Both the position numbers and the translations under genes were made by a program. DNA of 64,000 nucleotides. Origin: Pelodera strongyloides (lineage: Eukaryota; Nematoda; Chromadorea; Rhabditida; Rhabditidae). Below are positions 54,031 through 64,000 of the stretch, in pieces. Location: the NCBI GenBank assembly GCA_036852015.1, contig JAANDG010000031.1:62001-126000 (forward strand), given 5' to 3'. The stretch's first letter is position 1. Each line of letters starts with the position of its first letter. The notes under the pieces were generated by a model. It was given only the letters and a program-made list of their open reading frames with translations, was not told where the DNA came from and did not search any database.

Positions 54031-57000
54031 ATGTCTCAAACAGATATCTATGAGAGATATAATTTGTGAGTTTGTATTTGTTGTGATTTATTTTGTAAGC
54101 GAGAACTTTACCGTATGACTGATACCGTCGTATGTAATAAATATTATCGTATGCCTGATACCATAGTATGGAATAGATATTGTCGTATAGGAATTTTAGT
54201 ACATATTACCGTAAATGTCACGTACTAGGTACCAGTATGGCAACATGCCGTTTTATTACCGTATCATATCTAGTATACATGTTACCGTATCAGCTGTTTA
54301 GGTACATATTACCGGAGAAGTTCTACATAGAGCCAAGAGATCGCGATGGAGCAATTGCATCGGAAAAGTACTTGGAAATTGATCGTCTGACCACCAACTT
54401 TAGGACAATTGGTATGTTTTCGTTTGTCGAAAATCGTTGGCAAATGGTCAACAAGTGGAAACCATTTGGCGACCGGTTTTTCACATCAATTATTGGTATT
54501 AATTTTGTGTGCGGCATTTAAACGCATACTGTAAGACTGAACAGAAAAGAAGTAGAGCGTAACAATGAAAATGGATTTTGCCAAAAAAGCAACTAAAAAA
54601 ACTAGATAATTATGCCTCGATTCCGTTAAAGGACATCCCATCTCTGTATCTGAAGCTTGAAGGGAGTAAAATAGCCCATCACTAAGCTAAACAGTGTTTC
54701 TAAATGCTATAAAGTTAAAAGCAACCAATGTAATTAAGTCAATTTATTCTATTATAGAACATGCCGCCCAGCGGATCCCCGTCTCCGAAGCGGAGTTGAA
54801 GGTGATATTCGGAGTGGTCGGAATCATCAATTTGGTGTCAGGTAAGGGTTACGGAGATTTGGTATCTTACAGTAGGTAGATTTGGTATCACCTTCTGTTA
54901 TGCGGTGGAACAGTTTTTTGTGTTAGTATGGTAGGTATTTATGGTGGTATCGTGGGGTTATTTGGATGTGCATTCATTCACAAGGACAAGTGTAACTGTG
55001 TAACATGGTCTGTTTGATCAATGGAAAATTGCCAAACCTACGACCCGAAATGTTTCAAAGGGTGTACGTTACAGGGGGGCAGGCAGTAGATTTAGTTAAT
55101 TTGTGACTGAAGATAACATAAATTGTTTTGTAAGAAGATAAGTTTTGATTCCGGGGATTTCTGGACTTTTTATTTATTTAAAGGGAATCAACATTTCAAC
55201 CGGAATTTGCATGTTGGCTTAAAACTGTTAGCTTCCTGTGGTGTATTTTATAAATGTACTTTATTGCGGTTTGGTTTAGCCGACCGTCAGACCGTGTATT
55301 TCTGGCACGCGCGGAACCCAAGAAGACATCGTGCGTCATACGTTTCAAAAACAGGATGTTATACTGCTTTATCTTATCTTTTTTAGGTCCGGCCCTAATC
55401 GTAATCACACGTGCGGAGATCGTTGGATACATTATGGGACATGAGATCTGGGGCGTGAGGGGCACATCAATCCTGCCCTACAGGAAAACCACCCTACATT
55501 TGTCGGAGAAGCAGGTATGTTCTGAAGGTTTAAGTTACTTGGTCCTTAAGGTAGTTATCTGATAATTTGGTTAAGAAAGGGTTAAGGGACTAAAGTTGAG
55601 GTCGTATTAGGTGCGTTGGGAGAGGAATCTTGTCCGTAGGCGTAAGTGTGTACGTATGTAACTAAGGCGATTTGATTACACAGCACGAATTGGTTGCGTG
55701 AAGTTACAGCGTGTAGTTTGACCACGACCACGGAACGTGTGAGCTAGATAGATGACGTACAGTACCTTTGAGCAGACACGGGATATTGCTACAAGGATTG
55801 CGTTTTGTAGGCTCCTCGTCCAATGCGTGTTTTTATCACAAATCCTTTATCTATTATAGATTTGGTACAACCGTCACTTCAGCGATATGGTGCAATTGGT
55901 GCTCAGCACCCCAGGCTTCTACTATTCCTACACATTCGATTTGTCGAGGAATTTGCAGTGGTTGAGCGAGAATGCGACACCGGAGTTTCGACAGTCGCCT
56001 ATGATTGAAAGGGTATGTCTGTCAGGGTATATGGTATAAAATGGTGCTTGTTCGTAAACAAATGGTGCTAGGACATAAATCTCCCTACTTAAATTAATCA
56101 TTAATATGTTTTTCTTTGCTTGCAGTCTCATAATGTTTAATGTATGAAGGCGCAGTTTCACTTAAATACATAAGTTCCAAATAACTGTATGACCACTGAA
56201 TACCAGATCATAGATCATTTGTGTAGGGAATTTTTTTAATTCTTTTTTTTTTTGATTTTGTAATATTTGTAGAATATTTATTTATTTATTTATTTATTAA
56301 ATACACCAAAAGGTGTGCATCCGAGGATGAAAGTTAAGAACGAACATACAAACGGAAACAGATGACTGATTTGATTAGCAATGAGATTTGACATTGCTAA
56401 TTTTGGTTTGTAATGTTGTAATTGTTTTGTTATATTTAGGCCGACCTTCGTTTTGTTTGGAACGCGTATCTTCTTCAGCAGATGACTGCACTAAGAGAGG
56501 TTTGTAGCTTTTTTTGTATTATTATGGGGTTTGCAAGTATGCAACAATTCCTTGCAAGTATGTAATGTACACGAAGTACCGTAGTTTGGAACTAAGTATG
56601 AATATATAACATGAGTAACTATAGAATCGTTACAAGACTCATTTTCGAAGACAAATTTTTCGGCATACTTGCAAACCCCATTATCAAAATCTTACTTTGT
56701 AGTAGTTGTGAATCTGCATGTTTCAAACAGTGTTGAAATGCTTGCAAGTCCGTGGCGGATGTTATGTCTTCCCATAATTATGACATTTATCGAGAATGAG
56801 AATGAGGACTGTCAGGCGAAAATATCCCACCCTTTCAGTTTGTTAAGGTTAAGGTTCGACCCGTCTTCGCAAGGTAGATGAACTCCGCGCGGGTCCCGTG
56901 CCTGAATACAAAAACTCAATTCTTTTTCGTAAAACTGTTTTGTAGGCAAATCAGGATGTATGTGCGATTATGATGGTTCTTTAATTTACAGCCGATTAGT

Positions 57001-60000
57001 TGTAAGCGTAGCAGTGGAGTGGAGTATCTGTAGGCTTAAAGCGAAATGCCAGCTCCTTTGGAAAATTTGCATATGATAAGCAAATCCTATGTATCCTATG
57101 CTAATTTTGCGCGATAAGAACTAGACCGCAATTAGACCCCGCGTTGCATAAATGCATAGGTGCAAGTACTTGAGATGCGTTTCAAAAACCGGCCGGTATT
57201 TCGCTGCTGAATTCCAATTTCCATTTCCAGACGCATCGCTATGCCCTGCCCTTGATCCATGGCTATTTTGGGGTGCAGAGGATGAAAGTTGGACCTGAGA
57301 GTTTCAATTTGATGCTGGTATCGAGGAGGAGTTGTTATAGGTACCGTCTTTTGGTTCGTAAACTTTGATAGCTAAATAAACTTGATAGCTTAGGCTTAGG
57401 CTTAGGAAACTGAGCTGCCTGTTTGTGATGTAAGTGGCATTGGTTACTTATAAGCTTGGTATTAGGTAAGGTATCTAGATTCACGAGTTTTCACCTTGTT
57501 CGTGTAATCCTACGTCGCATTTACTTATTTTACTTGGGAATTGGTTGAAATCATTATGGAAGTCATTTAACGGTGTTATTTAGCGGAAGGGGGGAGGGAA
57601 AGCTGTGAAAAAAACATTTAAGTCTAAATATTGAATTTTCAGTGCCGGAGTCCGCTTCTATAAACGCGGTGTCAACGCGGAAGGGCATCCGGCCAATTTC
57701 GTGGAAACTGAACAGATCGTGGAGGTGGAAAGAAACGGAAGAAAGGCCGTGACCGCATTTATTCAGGTATTCACTCGAGTAATTGCTGATTGTAGACGAG
57801 TAATTGCTGATTTTAAATGTGCTGATGTGCATGAACCTTTATAACTTGTTCCCCAAAGCTCTATTATAACTGCATTTCATGACTCTTTAAAACGGTGTGA
57901 TGGCCGGTTTTTTTAAACGCATCTTGGACGCCGTATCAAAGTTTGTGTTTTCCCATATAGCTGTGCGATTATTACTCACAAGGGCAAAACTCGGCCAGTA
58001 GGTAACTTACGAAAAATCTGCCGATGCCACACGATAAGCAATATATAAGGTAAGATTTTATAAGAAAGATTATCTCAGGAACACCTTTCGCAAGCGAGAT
58101 AAGTTTTTTTTCGGTCATTGTCACGGGCTACCAGAACTATAATTTCAATCGTCGTTTAGTGTAGTGGATAGGGCTTATGACTGCTAAAAGGAAGGTCACG
58201 GGTTCGAATCCACGCTGCGGATATTATTTTTGCATTTATAACTGTGAAATTTTTTACATTATAAAACTTAAATTATGAATGTAAAGAGTAACTGTTTCGC
58301 GTCCGTTCTACTTTAATAGTGTTCATAACACCTTCATGCACTATTTAAGTTAAAAAAACGGGATTTCATTTTTCCAATTTTTTTCATGAAATCACTGATG
58401 CTAGTGGAAAATGTCAGTCGAAAATTAAATGATGGAAACCACAATAAAAATGACTGTGAACCATAACTTCGTAGTTTTAGAGTTTTATACGATTGAAAAT
58501 TATGTACTCCAAGTTGATGCTCACGAACTCCAAGTTCATGCTCATCCGAAACATATAATCGAAAAGATCAATCAGTCATATATAATAAAATATACATAAT
58601 TTTCAATCGTATAAAACTCTAAAACTACGAAATTATGCGTCACAGTCATTTTTATTGGTGTTTCCATCATTTAATTTTCGACTGACATTTTCCCCTATGG
58701 GTAGCATCAGTGATTTCATGAAAAAATTGGAAAAATGAAATCCCGTTTTTTTTACTTAAATAGTGCATGAAGGTGTTATGAACACTATTAAAGTAGAACG
58801 GACGCGAAACAGTTACTCTTTACATTCATAATTTAAGTTTTATAATGTAAAAAATATCACAGTTATAAATGCAAAAATAATATCCGCAGCGTGGATTCGA
58901 ACCCGTGACCTTCCTTTTAGCGGTCAGAAGCCCTATCCACTACACTAAATGACGATTGAAATTATAGTTCTGGTAGCCTGTGACAATGACCGAAAAAAAA
59001 CTTATCTCGCTTGCGAAAGGTGTTCCTGAGATAATCTTTCTTATAAAATCTTACCTTATATATTGCTTATCGTGTGGCATCGGCAGATTTTTCATAAGTT
59101 ACCTACTGGCCGAGTTTTGCCCGTCAACTTTATTCATTTGCTTAGATCATATGGGAATGTTGGCGTTTCAATAAAACCACCTGTTCTATCACTTTAAAGA
59201 GAAGTTTCAAGAATACCGTTTCCTTGTTCAGCTCCGCGGTTCGATTCCCCTCCTGTGGTCTCAACGCCCAAACCTTCGCTGGCAGCCGTGTCCCACAATG
59301 AAGCCAACTGACGATCAGCTGGAAGCCTACGTGAAACACTTCCAAACACAGAAGCAACACTATGGAGGGAGACATGTAAGTAGTGTGTTTGTATGTTGTA
59401 TTCACCTACCGTTAACTTCGATGCACGTTCCCCGGGGACAAAAAATAGCATTCTATTTCGAGTAAATTAGCATAAATACGAAAGAATTCATCTGTCCACG
59501 ATGCGATTCAGAAACCGGCCGGTATTTCGCTTTAAGTTATCAAAAATGAGAAAACTTAATCATTATATAAAAAAAACATATACAAACACTTTGCAGGTGA
59601 TTGTAAGTCTCGTCAACCAAACTGGCCGCGAGAAGCGAGTGGGCGGAGAGTTGGAGAGAGTGAGCCTCAGGGCAAATCTACCGTATGTCCGGTGAGTTTA
59701 TGCTAATTTGCTTACTGTAGCTTATGAATGGAATGTGTTAGCTCATCTTGTCTCAGTATTAGAGCCTAAAGTGTCTTGTAGGTTGTGGGTAAAGATCATG
59801 TTATGTAACTTTCAACCATGCTTACATTAAACTTTATAATAAAACTGTATTCGGAGAGTTGAAGCGGGTGAGCCTGACAATGCTGTGGAATATTCTTAGA
59901 CTGCAGGACATCTTTCGAGGTTTTAGAATATATAGCTGTAAATTTTTAATTTTCAAAAAGAGCCATGTTTCCATGGATAGTGAAAAGGAGGAACAAATTC

Positions 60001-61640
60001 CTTGGAAGATAGTTGAACTCCCGAACCCATGTGGATGTGCACCCCTCAAAATTTAATTGTGCACCAAGGTGAACCTTATGAAGTGAGGGGTACACCTTGT
60101 TCACGATGACAAAGTTTTCTAAGGAGGAAGATCATGCGGTTAGCTTCATCTGCTGACGTTGGTTTCTTTCCAGCTACCATCCGTTTGACTTCCACAAAGA
60201 GTGCAAGGCAATGCAGTGGCACCGTCTTTCGATACTCAGGGATCAACTTAGGGAGGAGCTTCAGCAATTTGGGTATGTTTTTTGTTGTCTGTTGTTTTTT
60301 GTTGTCTGTTTAACGTTGGGGTGTATGGTAGCGCGCCGCATCCAGTATAGTTAATTGTAACTTTGGCAGGATGTTCACCTCTTGCACAGAACTAAAAGTC
60401 ACAAATTATCTTTTCAACTTCGCCGACTTAGAATTTCAGTCTTTTACCACTTTAGTTCTTCCACAATATTCAGCAAAAAGGAAATGTGCGATATGTTATT
60501 TTGTGCGGTGCACCGTAAATTTAATGTTAGGCATTATTATGAAGGATAAAGGTATACGGTAGGTGTAGGTGGCATTTTATACCCCGTAAGTGGTTACTTA
60601 TACGGGGTATAAGACGTGGTATTGTCAGTTGTATGTTAGATTAGGCTCGTGTTATGTCCTGGAGTGAAATGACAATGAGTAAATCGTTTGCCTGATTCCG
60701 TGAAATTTTTGTTGTGTTTTAGTTTCTTCGGTTCGACGCTGTCCAGTGATCAAACCGCTAGAGTTCAGACGGGATTCTTCCGCTCCAATTGTATGGACTG
60801 CTTGGATAGGACGAATGTGGTTGGTTATTAGTTTATGTTTTCAATAGATATACTTGTACTTGGATGTTTGCTGGATTGCCAGAGGTTTGGACTTTGGGCC
60901 ACAGTCGTATAATCTAGTGTAAGCTAAGCTATGCGTAGTAGTGCGAATCAAGTTCGCATTGCCTCATTTGATCACATTTACAGAACTCTTATAATTATAA
61001 GTAGATTAATACTATGCTGTGAAAGCCCATTTTTTGAGTTTGATAATATTTAATAATTCCGTAGATAATTGATCATTACACCATTAAGGTGCACTCAGTG
61101 AATTAAGTTAATGGGATAAGCTAGGACTGTACTTCATTTTCTAGCTTTGCTCCTTTTGATTATTTCAAAAGGCAAGGTGCTAACTTGGGCAATATTCGTA
61201 ATCGAAAATGACTGCGAGTATAACCCCGAAAGTTGCCATGTTTCACGGTCAGGTGATAAGGGTCACAATTCTTTTTCGCAGCAGTGCTTTTCTTTCTTTG
61301 AGCGACAAGTGGGCCCAACGATATCATCGTATAATTGTTGATCATAATACTAATTTAATGAATAATTACCTTGAACAAGCCTTGAACGCCTTATTGTACC
61401 ACCCTTGAATAAAGGTGCATGCTCTTGAAGAAGCGTGAGCCAGATACCTCACCTTTAGATACCTAGAGACCTTGTTAGAGAGGTAAGGTTCACGCTTCAG
61501 ATTTAATTAATTAAGGTGCAATCAATGTTGGCTCGGGAGTCGCTCACCGATCAGCTGATCAGCCTGAAGATCCTGCGGCAAGGGGATCTGGTGGAAGACA
61601 TACCGGAGCTGGAGACGCGATTTAAGAATTGTAAGTTGCT

Positions 61641-61697
<57 letters not shown>

Positions 61698-63995
61698 TGA
61701 TCAGAGGGAGAGGGAGAAAAGAGAGATAAAGGGGGGGGGGAGATGGGCTGATGTATTTTATTGTATTGTGTTTATTAGTTTTTGTTTTCCAGTGTGGGCC
61801 GACAACGGAGACGAGTGCAGCAAGCAGTATGCGGGCACAGGAGCTTTGAAGGTTTGTATCTTGCTTATTATTATTATTTTTTCTTGTATGTGTACTGGAG
61901 TGGAACTGACATATCAAAAAAAATGTGTGGTTGCGATACGATCCATTATAGGAGAATATTGTAGATAGTCAAGGTAGATCTTCGAGCATTTACGACTCCC
62001 GGAATAAACATCAAAGACACAGATGCAAAATTGTCTTCGGACATGATATACTGTTTATTGTAGCTTATTTGAATCGTTTAGTCTGACTATACTCGATTGG
62101 GCAAGCGCACGTATATGGGCGCCATGAACGACGGAATCAATGCGGTGACGCGGTACTTTAGGAATAACTTTGCAGATGGATACCGACAGGTAGGAACTTG
62201 TTTGTTGTGTATTTGTTTATACAGTATACAGTAGTATGCAGTACAGATACTTTACATAGTACGGTGTATGGTGTCTGTGCTGTATACGGTATCTGTAGTG
62301 AAGACTCAAAGACTGATATGTAGTTGTTTTTCTGCTAGGATTTGTTAGGTGAAGGTGTTAGACTGTGTAGACGTGGTTGATTCTCGATTCTGTTCCGGGG
62401 TTAGTAAGTTAGGTTAGGATATAAATTGGCATCTACCAGAATACTTTGCTAGAGCGACGCGTTGTCGTCTTTAGGTTAATTATCCTAGGATTCTTATTTT
62501 CTTAGGATAATTATTCATAGGATAATTATTCTTGGGATTACTTTTTTTACTAACTATTGTGTAGGACGCGATTGATCTCTTCCTGGGCAACTTCAAGGTC
62601 GACCCGCATAATCTGCCCTCCACTCTTGAGACGACGATTCTGACCCTGAACCTGCAGGTTAGCATTTGAGTACTGTATATTGATAGTTGTAGTTTGGTGA
62701 TTTTGGGCCTAGGTCCAAGCTCGGGGCATGAGCCTAGGCCACCTGGCATAAATTCCGCCGTCCAGCTTCAGCGGGTTATGCAATTGTGCAGCCTAATCAT
62801 CTATGCATCTACTACTTAGCATCAAAGTTTTGCTATTGCGTGGCTCTAAGTGATGTTTGTGAAACATGCGCGATTTTTAACTTTTTACCTATCTTATTAT
62901 ATAAAGAAGAAGAGTTTACGTTTTTGTTTGTGTGAACATAACGAAACGTGTTCATAAAGAAAATTTTCTATTGGCATAGAGCATACAAAATCTTTGCCGC
63001 TGGCGAGATTCGAACCCACAGCAGCGCACAACCTCTCGATTCATAGTCCAACGCTCTACCTGTTGAACTATGCTAGCGCATCACAAGCTTAATCCTCTGC
63101 CCAACATACAACACCTTCAATGGCAAATTTGCATGGTAGCATTAGTCGAGTGAGATCCAAACTGGTTATTACGTTTCCACAATCAGTGACGTGTGAATGT
63201 GTGGGAGGGGAAAGATCCGAGAGTTAACTTTTTACATTGTAGCAATCCTTTTTTAAATAGGAAAACAATCGGAGGCCGATTCCACCAGTCGGAGAAGAGC
63301 CCGTAGGGCTCTTCGAACGGCTGGTGATTAATAGGATGTATTGTCACAGTCGCATAAATTAAGGCGGATGGACACCTATACTAAGTCCTAGATTTGCTGA
63401 ATAACATAGCTGAATAATTATGGTGTTATAAATGTGTTCAACGGCATCGTATCCTAATTATCCACTAATTAGTCCTTGAACATTGCATTTGCATTAACAT
63501 TCTCTATTTCAGGGTGTCGCCCTCCTGGCCGCGTCGTTTGCCATGGCGATGACCGTTCTCTGCGTGCTTGTGGCAGGTTTGTAGTTTATTTGGATTGTTG
63601 GAGTTTGCAGTTGGTTCGGAGTTTGGATGAATTAACCATTTAGCATAATGTTAACACGGTTGTTTTAACGTTTATGTGAATTGCTTTGAGTGATCCTTTA
63701 TTTGTGCATTTGCTCGTTGGAAAAAATGAGCATATTTTAAAGTGGTATGGCACGTGTTTTTGAAAGGTGTGTTGGGTAGCGACATTCAGATGTGACTTTA
63801 TGTGCAATTGTGCACTGGAGAGAAAGTTTAAAACCACGTGCCATGCCGCTTTAACTACATTTTTTATTCCCTCTTTTCTTTGCAGAAAGCTTCTCGGCCA
63901 CACTCTTCTGGCTCTTCATCTTCTTCATTTGCATAATGTTCATCTTTTTGAATGGAGAGGATTTTGTGAACACGCCAAAGCTGAAGAAGGACTAG
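54031..63995 (+). CDS. SACM1L: phosphoinositide phosphatase SAC1
   Basis: An integral membrane phosphatase of ER and Golgi that removes the 4-phosphate of PI4P, 594 aa. Exons: 54031-54065, 54302-54411, 54758-54841, 55387-55514, 55860-56012, 56440-56499, 57231-57340, 57643-57766, 59232-59375, 59597-59691, 60174-60272, 60723-60816, 61516-61630, 61793-61851, 62082-62189, 62565-62657, 63513-63576 and 63886-63995. The N-terminal SAC fold shows [18 protein letters not shown] and HGYFGVQRM. The catalytic loop [12 protein letters not shown] at 401-412 holds the CX5R signature (C404, R410). [19 protein letters not shown] and [19 protein letters not shown] follow. Two TM segments (about 538-558 and 560-582) end the protein, and the tail KLKKD fits a KxKxx COPI retrieval signal. 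Length matches the family (about 587). The acceptor at 61515 (AATTAAG) is poor in pyrimidines but its phase fits. A CAG stands directly before the first ATG. Confidence 0.96.
54105..54312. repeat. degenerate TACCGTATG-type repeat (SAC1 intron 1)
   Basis: Words ACCGTATGACTGATACC, CGTATGCCTGATACC and TATTACCGTA recur every 35-40 bases between exons 1 and 2. Confidence 0.6.
57036..57208. mobile_element. chimeric MITE (SAC1 intron 6)
   Basis: The left half (TTAAAGCGAAATGCCAGCTC, then GATAAGCAAATCCTATGTA) matches the family at 10602. The right half (GATGCGTTTCAAAAACCGGC, then CGGTATTTCGC) matches the CCGGCCGG family. The two ends are therefore not inverted copies of each other. Confidence 0.8.
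57887..59199. mobile_element. MITE interrupted by a 1.14-kb hairpin element (SAC1 intron 8)
   Basis: The outer left end TTAAAACGGTGTGATGGCCG and the outer right end (reverse of TTAAAGTGATAGAACAGGTG) look like one diverged MITE. Its middle is replaced by the inverted repeat at 57982-59122. Confidence 0.6.
57982..59122. mobile_element. large near-perfect inverted repeat with tRNA-like sequence in both arms
   Basis: The left arm is about 57982-58507 and the right arm about 58590-59122, with a loop of about 80 bases. The arms match over about 520 bp with few differences, from GGGCAAAACTCGGCCAGTAG to GAAAATTATGTA. Each arm holds a tRNA-like block with GTTTAGTGTAGTGGATAGGG and GGGTTCGAATCC (58146-58224 on + and 58957-58877 on -). 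The T stem does not pair, so these are not working tRNAs. No protein is encoded. No clear target-site duplication is seen. Confidence 0.9.
59455..59536. mobile_element. right half of a CCGGCCGG-family MITE (SAC1 intron 9)
   Basis: GAGTAAATTAGCATAAATAC through CCGGCCGGTATTTCGCTTTAA, preceded directly by part of a CCATATTCACC-type repeat (CGTTCCCCGGGGACA). Confidence 0.75.
61638..61702. repeat. GA simple repeat (SAC1 intron 13)
   Basis: (GA)n shortly after the exon 13 donor, followed by nine or ten G at about 61731-61740. Confidence 0.9.
62884..63080 (-). mobile_element. SINE with tRNA-like head (SAC1 intron 16)
   Basis: On the minus strand 63080-62996 carries an A box (TAGTTCAACAGGTAGAGC), an anticodon-like loop CTATGAA and a B box GGGTTCGAATCTC. 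A body ending in TCTTCTTTATATAATAAG follows. The tail is shared with 11252-11310, so this is a dispersed family. Antisense to SAC1. Confidence 0.7.
63737..63854. mobile_element. palindromic MITE, AAAGTGGTATGGCACGTG family (SAC1 intron 17)
   Basis: TTAAAGTGGTATGGCACGTG and CACGTGCCATGCCGCTTTAA at the ends, 118 bp. It lies 31 bases before the last exon. Confidence 0.9.
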
Positions 63996-64000
63996 GGACT

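Noticed and set aside
58146..58224. Functional tRNA-Ser gene
   Set aside because: The A-box and B-box regions look good, but the T stem (CGGG against CCACG) does not pair and the block lies in both arms of a large palindrome.
61522..61917. A 131-codon minus-strand frame
   Set aside because: It is complementary to SAC1 exons 13 and 14 and the GA repeat between them.

Overview
This is eukaryotic DNA from an animal. Four genes assemble completely as multi-exon genes with GT-AG introns whose phases join exactly and whose CDS lengths divide by three. The products are two non-alpha-type nicotinic acetylcholine receptor-like subunits, an OCIA-domain protein, ADAM10 and the phosphoinositide phosphatase SAC1 (five genes in all, one of them on the minus strand). 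Small to medium introns, short intergenic gaps and a heavy load of short palindromic elements suggest a compact invertebrate genome. An ascidian-like source is possible, but that is a guess and the sequence does not fix it.

Layout. 1-13034 has no confident host gene. It holds a low-confidence reading frame (509-865), the 3' end of a LINE-like retrotransposon (about 1470-2050), two tRNA-like sequences, a GATCCGGGCGAAATT mosaic repeat (4058-4302), a 2.9 kb tandem array of about 157 bp units (5284-8168) and a field of palindromic MITEs (8680-12480). 13035-24608 (+) is the first receptor subunit (16 exons, 607 aa). 25088-33866 (+) is the second, adjacent receptor subunit (13 exons, 503 aa). Its last intron holds a 3 kb element with terminal inverted repeats, a possible nested minus-strand gene, and two dead copies of the start of the last exon. 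34831-37099 (-) is the OCIA-domain gene (4 exons, 201 aa). 37100-39369 is repeat-rich. 39370-51688 (+) is ADAM10 (24 exons, 901 aa). 54031-63995 (+) is SAC1 (18 exons, 594 aa), complete just before the window ends.

The genes do not form a pathway. The receptor pair is a tandem duplication that has since gained or lost introns; both subunits lack the YxCC agonist-site cysteine pair and so are probably structural subunits of heteromeric cation channels. ADAM10 is a cell-surface sheddase, SAC1 an ER/Golgi PI4P phosphatase, and the OCIA protein probably an endosomal or mitochondrial membrane protein. They look like ordinary neighbours.

The most unusual content is in introns and intergenic DNA: MITEs bounded by TTAAAG...CTTTAA, tRNA-derived heads lying almost all antisense to the genes, a 1.14 kb hairpin carrying a tRNA-like sequence in each arm and sitting inside another MITE, a duplicated Cys-loop exon segment differing only at synonymous sites, and a triplicated acceptor for the last exon of the second receptor gene.
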